A stretch of DNA of 42,570 nucleotides from Dechloromonas sp. UBA6271 (GTDB lineage: Bacteria; Pseudomonadota; Gammaproteobacteria; Burkholderiales; Rhodocyclaceae). The notes under the pieces were generated by a model, which saw only the letters and a list, made by a program, of their open reading frames with translations, was not told the DNA's origin and ran no database searches. A program made the translations under genes and the position numbers. The stretch lies in NCBI GenBank assembly GCA_002440665.1, contig DJUX01000067.1, forward strand, positions 1-42,570, given 5' to 3'. This document shows positions 33,014 to 41,439 of this stretch, one piece after another (position 1 is the first letter of the stretch; every line of letters starts with the position of its first letter).

Positions 33014-33832
33014 TTACCAGAGATGCCACCACTTCTTCTTGTCCGCTAGACCCGTCTCATAAAACTTGCTGTCGGGGAAGTTCTTGCGCATCACACGGTC
33101 GGCGTCATCGCGCAGATCGGTCATGCCCAGCTTGTCGTAGGCGGCGATCAGGATGTACATCGCTTCCTCGATGGCGGGCGCCGAGGGATAGGTCTTGATG
33201 GCATTTTGGGCGCGGTTGGCGGCCGCGACGTAGGCGCCGCGATTGTAGTAGTAACGCGCGACATGAACCTCGTGCGAGGCCATGGAATTGACCAGATAGT
33301 TCATGCGCTGGATGGCATCCGGCGTGTATTTGCTGTTGGGGAAGCGCGTTGTCAGTTCGCGGAAGGCGTCGAACGATTCGCGGAGCGCCTTGGGGTCGCG
33401 TTCGGTCGGGTCCTGCGTGCTGATGTAGCCGGCCCAGCCGAGATCCTCGTTGAAGTTGATCAGGCCTTTGAGGTAGTAGGCGTAATCGACCGCCGGATGG
33501 GTCGGGTGCAGCTTGATGAAGCGGTCGGTGGCGGCGAGTGCCGAGCCGGTTTCGCCGGCCTTCCAGTACACGTAACCGAGTTCGAGCTGGGCTTGCTGGG
33601 CAAAGCGCCCGTACGGGTAACGCGCTTCCAGCTTCTCGTAATACTTGGCGGCCTTGTCCCAGGCGCCGTCGGATTGCGCTTCCTTGGCTTCGGCATACAG
33701 CTTGTTGGCAGACCAGCCGACGGTTTCGTCCTTCGATTCCGGAAAAAGACCGCAGCCGGCAACGACGGTTGCGATTAATAGCGCCGTCAGCAGGCGAAAG
33801 AAGGTGGCGAATGCAGGTACACTTCGCATCAT
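33014..33832 (-). CDS. bamD: BamD, outer-membrane assembly lipoprotein
   Basis: 272 residues. The signal peptide with lipobox VVAGC (Cys27) is followed by TPR repeats (KLYAEAKEAQSDGAWDKAAKYYEKLEARYP..., ATDRFIKLHPTHPAVDYAYYLKGLINF...). BamD is the essential BAM-complex lipoprotein that helps BamA insert beta-barrels such as PgaA. The start is at 33832 or, less likely, 33829; both abut the start of the divergent rluD. The head-to-head bamD/rluD pair followed by pgeF is widely conserved in gamma- and betaproteobacteria. Confidence 0.95.
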   Translation of the reverse strand: MMRSVPAFATFFRLLTALLIATVVAGCGLFPESKDETVGWSANKLYAEAKEAQSDGAWDKAAKYYEKLEARYPYGRFAQQAQLELGYVYWKAGETGSALAATDRFIKLHPTHPAVDYAYYLKGLINFNEDLGWAGYISTQDPTERDPKALRESFDAFRELTTRFPNSKYTPDAIQRMNYLVNSMASHEVHVARYYYNRGAYVAAANRAQNAIKTYPSAPAIEEAMYILIAAYDKLGMTDLRDDADRVMRKNFPDSKFYETGLADKKKWWHLW

Positions 33833-34790
33833 GAAAAATCCTTTGGAAGACCGCGCGGATTATAGCCGAACTCCGGCGAATCCCGCCTGCGTTCCCGATC
33901 GCTGCGCCGGACGGCGACTCGATCAGGTACTCGCCGAACTATGGTCACAGCATTCGCGCAATCGCCTGCAGGGCTGGGTGCGCGACGGACTGGTCGAGGT
34001 TGACGGACGCATCGAGAGCGAACCCAAGCGCAAACTGCTGGGTGGCGAGAGCCTGACCCTGAACGAGCCCCGCGAGGCCAGGGAACTGGCCGAGCAGCCC
34101 GAAGACATTCCGCTCGATATCGTCTTCGAGGACGAGGCACTGCTGGTGATCAACAAGCCGGTCGGCCTCGTCGTGCACCCGGGTAGTGGCAACTGGAGCG
34201 GCACGCTGATGAATGCCTTGCTGCATCACGTGCCCGGCATCGCGGAAGTGCCGCGGGCGGGCATCGTGCATCGGCTGGACAAGGACACCAGCGGCCTGCT
34301 GGTCGTCGCCAAGACGCTGTCGGTGCAGACCGACTTGGTGCGCCAGCTACAGGCGCGCACCGTCAAGCGCCAGTATCTGGCTTTCGTCGCGGGTGTCGTC
34401 TTTGTTCAGTCGACGATCGATGCGCCGATCGGCCGTCACCCGGCGCAGCGCGTCAAGATGGCCGTGGTTCCGGAAACCCGGGGTGGCAAGGCGGCCGTCA
34501 CCCACTACCGCGGTCTGGAGCAATTCGACCATTGCGCACTGGTCGAGTGCACGCTGGAAACCGGGCGCACGCATCAGATTCGCGTCCATATGGCCTCCGT
34601 CAAACATCCGCTGATCGGCGACAAGGTTTACGGCCGGGTCGATCCACGCTTGCCGGCCTTCCCGCGCCAGGCCCTGCATGCGACGCGCCTGGCACTGGTT
34701 CATCCGCTGGAGCAGCGTCTGCGCCAGTGGGAGGTGCCGATGCCCGCCGACATGGCTGAGCTGCTGGAAACCTTGCGCGAAGATGGCTGA
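33831..34790 (+). CDS. rluD: 23S rRNA pseudouridine(1911/1915/1917) synthase RluD
   Basis: 319 residues. An N-terminal S4 RNA-binding domain (RRLDQVLAELWSQHSRNRLQGWVRDGLVEVDG) precedes the pseudouridine synthase domain with catalytic Asp150 in HRLDKDTSGLLVVAKT. The C-terminal ETGRTHQIRVHM is the usual third motif. It modifies helix 69 of 23S rRNA. The start at 33831 shares bases with the bamD start. The pgeF start lies inside its end (8-base overlap). Confidence 0.94.
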   Translation: MKNPLEDRADYSRTPANPACVPDRCAGRRLDQVLAELWSQHSRNRLQGWVRDGLVEVDGRIESEPKRKLLGGESLTLNEPREARELAEQPEDIPLDIVFEDEALLVINKPVGLVVHPGSGNWSGTLMNALLHHVPGIAEVPRAGIVHRLDKDTSGLLVVAKTLSVQTDLVRQLQARTVKRQYLAFVAGVVFVQSTIDAPIGRHPAQRVKMAVVPETRGGKAAVTHYRGLEQFDHCALVECTLETGRTHQIRVHMASVKHPLIGDKVYGRVDPRLPAFPRQALHATRLALVHPLEQRLRQWEVPMPADMAELLETLREDG

Positions 34791-35526
34791 GTGCCATGTG
34801 CCGGACTGGGCCGTTCCGGCGAACATTCGGGCCTTGCAGACGACGCGCAATGGCGGAATAAGCAAGGCACCGTGGGCGAGTTTCAATCTCGGCGATCACG
34901 TGGGTGATGACGCGGCAGCGGTTGCTGCAAACCGCGTATTGCTGGTTTCCCGCCTGCCGGCCGAACCGTTGTGGCTGACGCAGGTGCATGGCATTGCTGC
35001 GGTCGACGCCGATAAGAGGCCAAAAATCAGGGAGGCCGACGCGGCATTCGCGCGGCAACCGGGCAGCGTCTGCGTCGTGATGACAGCCGATTGCCTGCCG
35101 GTGCTTCTGTGTGATCGCCAGGGAACGATAGTCGCCGCCGCGCATGCCGGCTGGCGGGGGCTGGCGGCCGGCGTGCTGGAGAGTACCGTTGCCGCGATGA
35201 AAGTTGATCCCGGGGAACTGCTGGTCTGGCTGGGGCCGGCAATCGGCTCACGCTGTTTTGAAGTGGGCGATGAGGTGCGGGATGCCTTCGTCGCAGCTAA
35301 TCCGGCAGCTGGCCTCGCCTTTAAGCCGCAGGAAGGGGGCAAATGGTTGTGCGACATTTATCTGCTCGCTCGTCAGCGCCTGCAACGCATGGGGGTCGTG
35401 GCGATCAGCGGCGGCGGAGAGTGCACGGTGACCGAAGCCAACCGTTATTATTCCTATCGCCGTGACGGCGTGACCGGCCGGATGGCGAGCCTGATCTGGC
35501 TGGAGAGTGGGCCTCAGGGCGTATAA
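34783..35526 (+). CDS. pgeF: PgeF/YfiH peptidoglycan-editing laccase-domain protein
   Basis: A 247-residue multicopper-laccase-fold protein of the YfiH/DUF152 family. Metal ligands are visible: His in LTQVHGIAAVD, Cys in TADCLPVLLCD and His in AAHAGWRGLAAG. In E. coli it removes wrongly incorporated amino acids from the peptidoglycan precursor (UDP-MurNAc-Ser); mammalian relatives act as purine nucleoside phosphorylases. The start at 34783 is within the end of rluD; the genes are co-transcribed in many proteobacteria. A 10-base match to the repeated word is at 34998-35007. Confidence 0.9.
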   Translation: MAECHVPDWAVPANIRALQTTRNGGISKAPWASFNLGDHVGDDAAAVAANRVLLVSRLPAEPLWLTQVHGIAAVDADKRPKIREADAAFARQPGSVCVVMTADCLPVLLCDRQGTIVAAAHAGWRGLAAGVLESTVAAMKVDPGELLVWLGPAIGSRCFEVGDEVRDAFVAANPAAGLAFKPQEGGKWLCDIYLLARQRLQRMGVVAISGGGECTVTEANRYYSYRRDGVTGRMASLIWLESGPQGV

Positions 35527-35527
35527 T
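35522..35527 (+). promoter_or_regulatory. Possible -10 element before the ZIP transporter gene
   Basis: A perfect TATAAT overlaps the pgeF stop codon, 29 bases upstream of the GTG start at 35556. No acceptable -35 lies 15-19 bases upstream, so this is only a possibility. Confidence 0.3.
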
Positions 35528-35555
35528 CCGCGCCTTCCCCCGAATCTGGTTTCCC

Positions 35556-36323
35556 GTGAGTACCCTTTCCTGGATCATTGCCGTTGCGCTGGCCGGCGGC
35601 ATTTTGAGCGTGACGGCTGCGGCGGCGCTGACTTTCGCAGTCGGCACGCACCGCGTCAATATGCTGATTTCCTACGCGATCGGCGCGCTGCTGGGGGCCG
35701 CGTTTCTGGAAATCCTGCCGCACGCGCTGGAACACGGACAGCCGCACCGCATGGCGGCAACCGTTCTGTTCGGCATCCTGATTTTCTTCGTGCTGGAGAA
35801 ACTGGTGCTGTGGCGGCATTGCCACCACGACCATTGCGAAGCGCACGATGCGCAGGCGCCGGCACACGATCACGGCCGCTCCGGTCTGTTGATTCTGGTC
35901 GGCGACACCTTCCACAATTTTGTCGACGGCATCCTGATTGCCGCGGCATTTCTCGAAAGCACGCAGCTCGGCATCGTCACCGCGCTGGCCATCATCGCCC
36001 ACGAAATCCCGCAGGAAGTCGGCGACTACCTGATCCTTCTGCATTCCGGCTATAGCCGCATGCGGGCGCTGGCGTTCAACCTGCTGTCGAGCCTGGCGAC
36101 GCTGGTCGGTGCCATGCTCGCCTACTTCGCGCTCTCGCACCTGACCGAGTGGATTCCTACGCTGCTTGGCCTGGCGGCGGCCAGCATGATCTATGTTGCG
36201 GTTGCCGACCTGATTCCCGGCCTGCACAAACGCACCGAACTGAAAGCCACGCTGCAGCAGATTCTACTGATCGGCCTCGGTGTCGCTTCGATTGCCGGCG
36301 TCCGCGCGCTGGTCGGCGAGTGA
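35556..36323 (+). CDS. ZIP-family divalent metal transporter
   Basis: A 255-residue membrane protein with about eight hydrophobic segments. Between the third and fourth lies a His-rich loop (WRHCHHDHCEAHDAQAPAHDHG) typical of ZIP metal sensing. The metal-path signatures follow: GDTFHNFVDGILIAAAF and AIIAHEIPQEVGDYLILL. It probably imports zinc or another divalent metal from the periplasm into the cytoplasm. The start is GTG at 35556; the family-like sequence begins there (STLSWIIAVALAGGIL). The last 60 bases are shared with a small gene on the other strand. A metal-responsive site is not evident. Confidence 0.9.
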   Translation: MSTLSWIIAVALAGGILSVTAAAALTFAVGTHRVNMLISYAIGALLGAAFLEILPHALEHGQPHRMAATVLFGILIFFVLEKLVLWRHCHHDHCEAHDAQAPAHDHGRSGLLILVGDTFHNFVDGILIAAAFLESTQLGIVTALAIIAHEIPQEVGDYLILLHSGYSRMRALAFNLLSSLATLVGAMLAYFALSHLTEWIPTLLGLAAASMIYVAVADLIPGLHKRTELKATLQQILLIGLGVASIAGVRALVGE

Positions 36324-36494
36324 TTGCTGGTAGCGCCGGCGTTGCCGGCGCACCTTGCTGCCCGCCAGCCAGAGCAACAGTCCGCAGGGCAGCAGCCCGT
36401 AGAAGAGGAACGAGATGATGCCGGAGATGACTGTCGGTTCGTTGAACGCAATGAGGACGGTCACGTAAAGCCAGCCGATGGCAATGATGTACAT
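36264..36494 (-). CDS. Small membrane protein (MYIIAIGWLYV family)
   Basis: 76 residues. Two hydrophobic helices (MYIIAIGWLYVTVLIAF, and IISFLFYGLLPCGLLLWLAG) are followed by a very basic tail (SKVRRQRRRYQQ) then an acidic, disordered end. I recognise the start as that of a common betaproteobacterial family of uncharacterised inner-membrane proteins. It is divergent from phaC with 97 bases between starts and overlaps the 3' end of the ZIP gene by 60 bases. Function unknown. Confidence 0.72.
   Translation of the reverse strand: MYIIAIGWLYVTVLIAFNEPTVISGIISFLFYGLLPCGLLLWLAGSKVRRQRRRYQQSLADQRADAGNRSDTEADQ
36333..36351. other. G+C-rich perfect hairpin just after the ZIP gene
   Basis: GCGCCGGC and GCCGGCGC pair over a GTT loop (8 base pairs), 10 bases after the ZIP stop codon and within the small membrane-protein gene. 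It lacks a T tract, so it is a weak terminator at best. Confidence 0.3.
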
Positions 36495-36505
36495 GCACGT
36501 AATTA

Positions 36506-36548
36506 TGCATGCAAATCCATTGACAGCGCTCGGACGGGTATGCAGAAT
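36506..36548 (+). promoter_or_regulatory. Sigma-70 promoter of phaC with overlapping TGCATGCA palindrome
   Basis: A perfect -35 TTGACA at 36520-36525 is spaced 17 bases from CAGAAT at 36543-36548 (four of six -10 consensus positions), 43 bases before the phaC start. Immediately upstream is the palindrome TGCATGCA (36506-36513), where a TGC-box regulator such as PhaR could bind; that part is a guess. Confidence 0.55.
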
Positions 36549-36591
36549 CCAAAAGCTCAACCCCGATATATAAATAGAGAAGAGACTGGCC

Positions 36592-38322
36592 ATGACGCAG
36601 CAGGGATCAGGCAATAAAGACGCTTTCATGGGTTCGGCCATGCAGTTCATGCAGGCTGGGCAGGACATGGCGCAGCAATTCATGGAATTCATCGGCAAGG
36701 CCGGCAATCCGGCCGCCGCGACGCCCCCGCCCGCCGACCCGCAGGCGCTGACCGCGCTGCAAAAGCAGTTCATGGATCAGCAGATGTCGCTCTGGCAGGC
36801 GGTGCTGGCCAGGCAGCAGGGCAAGGACGAGCCCTTCAAGGTGGCTCCCGAATCCGGTGATCGCCGTTTCGCCGCCGCCGAATGGCGCGAGAGCCCGGTT
36901 TATGACTACATGCATCAGGCCTACCTGCTCAACACGAAATACGTCAAGGAAATGGTCGAGCTGATCCCGGCTGCCGACGACAAGGCGCGCAATCGCATGC
37001 GCTTTCTGGCACGCCAGATTTCCGATGCTATGGCGCCTTCCAACTACGCGGCAACCAACCCGGAATTCATCAAGCTGGCGGTGGAAACCAAGGGCCAGAG
37101 CATTACCGACGGCATCAACAACCTGCTCAAGGATTTCGAGAAGGGCCGCATTTCGATGACCGACGAGTCGGTTTTTGAAGTGGGCAAGAACATCGCGACG
37201 ACCGAAGGGGCAGTCGTCTACGAAAACGATCTGATGCAGTTGATCCAGTATGCGCCGCTGACGCCGAAAGTCGGCACACGGCCGCTGGTGGTGGTGCCGC
37301 CGTGCATCAACAAGTTCTACATCATGGATTTGCAGCCGGACAATTCGCTGATCCGCTTCATGGTCGAGCAGGGCAACACGGTGTTTCTGGTTTCCTGGCG
37401 CAATCCGGGGGAAGAGCAGGGCCATCTGACCTGGGAAGACTATCTTGAGCACGGTCCGATTGCCGCGCTGCATGTGGCCCAGGAAATCTGCAAGGTGAAA
37501 CAGGTCAATGCGCTGGGCTTCTGCGTCGGCGGCACCATCCTGACCTCGGCGCTGGCCGTGCTCAAGGGGCGTGGGGAGGACATCGTCTCATCGCTGACCC
37601 TGCTGACGACGCTGCTCGACTTCTCCGATACCGGCGAAATCGGCCTTTTCATTGATGAAAACGGTCTGATGGCGCGCGAGTCGACCATCGGCAAGGGTGG
37701 CCTGCTGCCGGCCCGCGACCTGCAGAACACATTCTCCTTTCTGCGCGCCAACGATCTGGTCTGGAACTACGTCACCGGCAACTATCTGAAGGGCCAGAAG
37801 CCGCAGGCTTTCGACCTGCTGTACTGGAACTCCGATTCGACCAGTCTGCCGGGGCCATTTGCCTGCTGGTACATGCGCAATCTGTATCACGACAACAGCC
37901 TGCGTGTGCCGGGCAAACTGGAAATGTGCGGCCAGCGCATCGATCTCGGCACGCTCGACATGCCGGTCTATCTGCTGGCAACCCGCGAAGATCATATTGT
38001 GCCGTGGCACTCCGCCTACCAGAGCACGCGCATTCTCGGCGGCAAGGTGCGCTTCGTGCTCGGTGCTTCCGGGCATATCGCTGGCGTAATCAATCCGGCG
38101 AGCAAGAACAAGCGCAGCTACTGGGTCAATGACGATGTGAAAATCGATGCTGCAGGCTGGTTGACTGCAGCAGAAGAAAAGAAGGGCAGCTGGTGGCCCG
38201 ACTGGGCGGCTTGGCTGAAGCCGCTTGCCGGCGAACCCAGGGCGCCGCGCAAACCGGGCAATACTAAATACAAGCCGATCGAACCGGCACCCGGGCGCTA
38301 CGTCAAGGAACGTGCGGTTTAA
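36592..38322 (+). CDS. phaC: Class I polyhydroxyalkanoate synthase
   Basis: 576 residues. The N-terminal part (about 1-200) is variable, with a Gln/Met-rich start and a phasin-like helix. The alpha/beta-hydrolase core has the lipase-like box GFCVGG with catalytic Cys311, Asp467 in LLATREDHIVPW and His495 in LGASGHIAG. It polymerises (R)-3-hydroxybutyryl-CoA and similar short-chain units on the surface of PHA granules. Size and absence of phaE/phaR-subunit genes indicate class I. The start is ATG 36592 after a purine-rich AGAGAAGAGA. phaB follows after 27 bases, so phaC-phaB-phaB are likely one transcript. Confidence 0.97.
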   Translation: MTQQGSGNKDAFMGSAMQFMQAGQDMAQQFMEFIGKAGNPAAATPPPADPQALTALQKQFMDQQMSLWQAVLARQQGKDEPFKVAPESGDRRFAAAEWRESPVYDYMHQAYLLNTKYVKEMVELIPAADDKARNRMRFLARQISDAMAPSNYAATNPEFIKLAVETKGQSITDGINNLLKDFEKGRISMTDESVFEVGKNIATTEGAVVYENDLMQLIQYAPLTPKVGTRPLVVVPPCINKFYIMDLQPDNSLIRFMVEQGNTVFLVSWRNPGEEQGHLTWEDYLEHGPIAALHVAQEICKVKQVNALGFCVGGTILTSALAVLKGRGEDIVSSLTLLTTLLDFSDTGEIGLFIDENGLMARESTIGKGGLLPARDLQNTFSFLRANDLVWNYVTGNYLKGQKPQAFDLLYWNSDSTSLPGPFACWYMRNLYHDNSLRVPGKLEMCGQRIDLGTLDMPVYLLATREDHIVPWHSAYQSTRILGGKVRFVLGASGHIAGVINPASKNKRSYWVNDDVKIDAAGWLTAAEEKKGSWWPDWAAWLKPLAGEPRAPRKPGNTKYKPIEPAPGRYVKERAV

Positions 38323-38349
38323 CAGAAATACTCCGGAGGAGGGGACAGG

Positions 38350-39090
38350 ATGTCGAGAGTTGCACTGGTCACGGGCGGCATGGGTGGCCTCGGCGAGGCC
38401 GTCTGCATCAAGCTGGCAGCGCTGGGCTTCAAGGTCGTTACCACGTATTCGCCCGGCAACGACAAGGCCGAGGGTTGGCTGAAGAGCATGAACAACATGG
38501 GCTACGGCTTCAAGGCCTATCCGTGCGACGTGACCGATTTCGAGTCGGCGCGGGCTTGTGTCGAGACGGTCACCAATGAGGTCGGCCCGGTCGACGTACT
38601 GGTCAACAATGCCGGCATCACCCGCGACATGACCTTCAAGCGGATGACCAAGGCCGACTGGGATGCAGTGATCCATACCAATCTCGACTCGGTGTTCAAC
38701 ATGACCAAGCAAGTGCTCGACGGCATGACCGAACGCAAGTGGGGCCGCGTCATCAATGTTTCTTCGGTCAACGGGCAGAAGGGCGCTTTCGGACAGACCA
38801 ACTATTCGGCAGCCAAGGCCGGCATGCACGGCTTCACCAAGGCGCTGGCGCTCGAAGTGGCCAAGCAGGGCGTTACGGTGAACACCATTTCCCCGGGCTA
38901 TATCGGCACCAAGATGGTGACCGCGATCCCGCAGGAAATCCTCGATTCGAAGATTCTTCCGCAAATCCCGGTCAACCGGCTGGGCAAGCCGGAAGAAATC
39001 GCCGGTCTCGTGGCTTACCTTGCTTCGGATGAAGCGGCGTTCGTCACCGGGGCCAATATTTCCATCAACGGCGGCCAGCACATGTACTGA
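38350..39090 (+). CDS. phaB: Acetoacetyl-CoA reductase, first copy
   Basis: A 246-residue short-chain dehydrogenase. The NADPH loop is TGGMGGLG, then NNAGITRD, the catalytic Ser in NVSSVNG (138-139), Tyr152 and Lys156 in NYSAAKAG. It reduces acetoacetyl-CoA to (R)-3-hydroxybutyryl-CoA for PhaC. A very strong ribosome site (GGAGGAGGGG, about 38335-38344) lies before it. It is followed after 49 bases by a second phaB that differs at many positions, so it is an old duplication, not a recent one. Confidence 0.95.
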   Translation: MSRVALVTGGMGGLGEAVCIKLAALGFKVVTTYSPGNDKAEGWLKSMNNMGYGFKAYPCDVTDFESARACVETVTNEVGPVDVLVNNAGITRDMTFKRMTKADWDAVIHTNLDSVFNMTKQVLDGMTERKWGRVINVSSVNGQKGAFGQTNYSAAKAGMHGFTKALALEVAKQGVTVNTISPGYIGTKMVTAIPQEILDSKILPQIPVNRLGKPEEIAGLVAYLASDEAAFVTGANISINGGQHMY

Positions 39091-39139
39091 CCGGCGTATT
39101 TTTTACCCCGCTTCAAATCAACAACAGGAAGGAATGACT

Positions 39140-39883
39140 ATGACTCAACGTGTTGCTCTCGTTACCGGCGCTATGGGTGGTCTTGGAACCGCAATCTGTC
39201 AGGAACTGGCCAAGGCTGGTCACAAGGTGGTGGCTTCTTACCATCCGCAGTTTGACAATAAGGAAGAGTGGCTGAAGGAACAGGCAGCCGCGGGTTTCAG
39301 CGATTTCGTCTGTGTCGCTGGTGACGTTTCCTCTCTTGAGGACTGCCAGAAGATGGTTGCCGAAGCCGAAGCCGCTGCCGGCCCGGTCGACATCCTGATC
39401 AACAATGCCGGCATCACCCGTGACCGCATGTTCGCCAAGATGGAACGTGACGGCTGGGATGCCGTGATCGCCACCAACCTGACCTCGCTGTTCAACATGA
39501 CCAAGCAAGTCTCCGCCAAGATGGCAGAGCGTGGCTGGGGCCGCATCATCAACATCTCCTCCGTCAACGGCGTCAAGGGTCAGGCTGGCCAGACCAACTA
39601 CTCCGCTGCCAAGGCCGGTGTGATCGGCTTCACCAAGGCACTCGCCGCTGAGCTGGCTGCCAAGGGGGTTACCGTCAACGCCATCTGCCCGGGCTACGTC
39701 GCGACCAAGATGGTCATGGCGATCAAGCCGGAAGTGCTGCAAACCATTATTGATGGTGTGCCGATGAAGCGCCTGGCCAAGCCGGAAGAAATCGGCTACG
39801 CCTGTGCCTACCTGTCGAACGATCTGTCCGGTTTCACCACCGGCGCCACGATCAACATCAACGGCGGCCTGTACTACCAGTAA
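39140..39883 (+). CDS. phaB: Acetoacetyl-CoA reductase, second copy
   Basis: A 247-residue paralogue of the preceding gene with the same motifs: TGAMGGLG, NNAGITRD, ISSVNG with Ser140-141, Tyr154 and Lys158. I chose ATG 39140 over ATG 39134 because AGGAAGGA at 39126-39133 then has workable spacing. The codon choice looks more uniform (AAG, GGC, ACC, GTT) than in the first copy, suggesting high expression; that is an impression, not a calculation. A clear terminator follows, ending the phaC unit. phaA (beta-ketothiolase) is not in the window. Confidence 0.95.
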   Translation: MTQRVALVTGAMGGLGTAICQELAKAGHKVVASYHPQFDNKEEWLKEQAAAGFSDFVCVAGDVSSLEDCQKMVAEAEAAAGPVDILINNAGITRDRMFAKMERDGWDAVIATNLTSLFNMTKQVSAKMAERGWGRIINISSVNGVKGQAGQTNYSAAKAGVIGFTKALAAELAAKGVTVNAICPGYVATKMVMAIKPEVLQTIIDGVPMKRLAKPEEIGYACAYLSNDLSGFTTGATININGGLYYQ

Positions 39884-39912
39884 TTTGCATAATTTTTGCG
39901 CTGCATCAAGAA

Positions 39913-39939
39913 CAGGCACCTCAGGGTGCCTGTTTTTTT
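39913..39939 (+). terminator. Intrinsic terminator after the second phaB
   Basis: CAGGCACC pairs with GGTGCCTG (8 base pairs) around TCAG and is followed by seven T's. It lies 29 bases after the phaB stop. Confidence 0.88.
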
Positions 39940-39943
39940 GGAC

Positions 39944-39949
39944 TATAAT
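39944..39949 (+). promoter_or_regulatory. Possible -10 element of phaR
   Basis: A perfect TATAAT sits 5 bases after the T tract of the phaB terminator and 36 bases before the phaR start. The -35 position falls inside the terminator stem and is not TTGACA-like. It suggests that phaR has its own promoter. Confidence 0.4.
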
Positions 39950-39985
39950 GGTGCGCTGCACACAAATTCGTTCGAGGATCGCTGG

Positions 39986-40540
39986 ATGTCTGAACAAGCT
40001 CGCCTGATCAAGAAATATCCCAACCGTCGTCTTTACGATACCAAGACGAGCGCTTACATCACCCTCGGGGATGTCAAGGATCTGGTCCTCAAATTCGAAG
40101 TGTTCAAGGTGCTCGACGCCAAAACGGGCGAAGATCTGACGCGCAGCATTCTCCTGCAGATCATCCTCGAAGAAGAATCAGGCGGCGCCCCGCTCTTTTC
40201 CAGTGAATTGCTTTCCGGTTTCGTCCGCTTCTACGGCAGTGCCATGCAGGGCATGCTCGGCAAGTATCTGGAAAACAACATGAAGACCTTTGTCGATTTT
40301 CAGCAAAAACTGCAAGAGCAATCGCGCACAATGTATGGCGGCGACAACGGCCACCTGCAAGCTGATTTCTGGGCACAGTTCCTGAATTTCCAGCAACCGG
40401 CCATGCAGAGCATGATGACGGCCTACATGGACCAGTCGAAGAAGATGTTCCAGCAGATGCAGGATCAGTTGCAGAACCAGACGCGCAACATGTTCACCGG
40501 CTTCCAGTACGACAATTCGCCGGGCAAGACCGAGAAGTAA
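39986..40540 (+). CDS. phaR: PHA synthesis regulator PhaR
   Basis: 184 residues. The N-terminal DNA-binding domain has the family signature RLIKKYPNRRLYDTKTSAYITLGDVKDLV, and a second domain (LTRSILLQIILEEE) is followed by a Gln/Met-rich C-terminal region that binds PHA. PhaR represses phasin and PHA genes until polymer titrates it away. The start is ATG 39986 with GAGGA at 39974-39978. It is separated from phaB by a terminator and probably has its own promoter. It is convergent with suhB. Confidence 0.95.
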   Translation: MSEQARLIKKYPNRRLYDTKTSAYITLGDVKDLVLKFEVFKVLDAKTGEDLTRSILLQIILEEESGGAPLFSSELLSGFVRFYGSAMQGMLGKYLENNMKTFVDFQQKLQEQSRTMYGGDNGHLQADFWAQFLNFQQPAMQSMMTAYMDQSKKMFQQMQDQLQNQTRNMFTGFQYDNSPGKTEK

Positions 40541-40580
40541 ACTGTCGCGTTCCCTGCCCGTGCGGCGGGGATTGTTTACC

Positions 40581-40595
40581 CGGGGCTGCGCCCCG
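40581..40595. terminator. Hairpin between convergent phaR and suhB
   Basis: CGGGGC-TGC-GCCCCG, a 6-base-pair stem with a 3-base loop, in the 71-base gap between the two convergent genes. There is no T tract. It could be a shared terminator or an incidental G+C-rich stem. Confidence 0.35.
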
Positions 40596-40611
40596 ATTCG
40601 GGTAGCCCCGA

Positions 40612-41424
40612 TCAGCCGCGGATCGAATCCGGCAGCTTTTCCTGAATGATGTTGAGCAGTGGCGCAAAGACTTTCGGCGTGCCGGCGACGACATTGCCGC
40701 TCGTCAGATAGCTCGCTTCGCCGCGCACGTCACTGACCAGGCCACCTGCCTCGGAGATCATCAGGGCGCCCGCTGCCATGTCCCACGGAGCAAGGCCAAA
40801 TTCCCAGAAACCGTCATAACGCCCGCAGGCAACGTAAGCGAGGTCGAGCGATGCCGCGCCAGGGCGGCGCTGGCCAGCGGTCTTCTGGGTCAGTTCCTTG
40901 AAGATCGCCAGGTAGGTATCGACCAGATCGAAACTGCGATAGGGGAAGCCTGTGCCGAGCAGCGAATCCTGCAACTTCAACCGCCGCGAAACGCGGATGC
41001 GGCGTTCATTGAGGAAGGCTCCACCGCCCTTGCTGGCGGTGAACAGTTCGTTGCGGTTGGGATCGAAGATAACTGCTTGTTCGACGACGCCGGCCTTCGC
41101 CAAGGCAATCGAAACGGCGTACTGGGGCATGCCGTGGATGAAGTTGGTGGTGCCGTCGAGCGGGTCGATGATCCACTGGTATTCGGTATCGCCCTTGCCC
41201 TTGCCGGCAGTCTCGCCGGACTCCTCTGCTAGAATGCCGTACTGCGGATAGGCCTCCTGCAGCGTCGCGATGATTGCGGCCTCGGCTGCCTGGTCAACTT
41301 CCGTAACGAAATCATTTGGCTGTTTCGTGCTTACCTTGAGCAGGTCGAGGTCGTTGGAGGCGCGGTTGATGATCTGGCCGGCGCGGCGCGCCGCCTTGAT
41401 GGCGATATTCAGGGCTGGATGCAT
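40612..41424 (-). CDS. suhB: Inositol-1-monophosphatase family protein SuhB
   Basis: 270 residues. Metal-binding motifs are DFVTEVDQAAE, ILAEESGE, the signature WIIDPLDGTTNFIHG, and WDMAAGALMISEAGG. The family hydrolyses inositol or related monophosphates; in E. coli SuhB also joins the rRNA antitermination complex. It is divergent from trmJ, 62 bases between starts, a widely conserved pair in proteobacteria. Confidence 0.95.
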   Translation of the reverse strand: MHPALNIAIKAARRAGQIINRASNDLDLLKVSTKQPNDFVTEVDQAAEAAIIATLQEAYPQYGILAEESGETAGKGKGDTEYQWIIDPLDGTTNFIHGMPQYAVSIALAKAGVVEQAVIFDPNRNELFTASKGGGAFLNERRIRVSRRLKLQDSLLGTGFPYRSFDLVDTYLAIFKELTQKTAGQRRPGAASLDLAYVACGRYDGFWEFGLAPWDMAAGALMISEAGGLVSDVRGEASYLTSGNVVAGTPKVFAPLLNIIQEKLPDSIRG

Positions 41425-41439
41425 GGCTTAAAGAACTAA

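Noticed and set aside
39134..39136. ATG 39134 as the start of the second phaB
   Set aside because: The ribosome site would directly touch this codon; ATG 39140 has normal spacing.
36592..40540. Phasin or phaA gene within the pha cluster
   Set aside because: No open frame between phaC and suhB encodes a thiolase or phasin; only phaC, two phaB and phaR are present.
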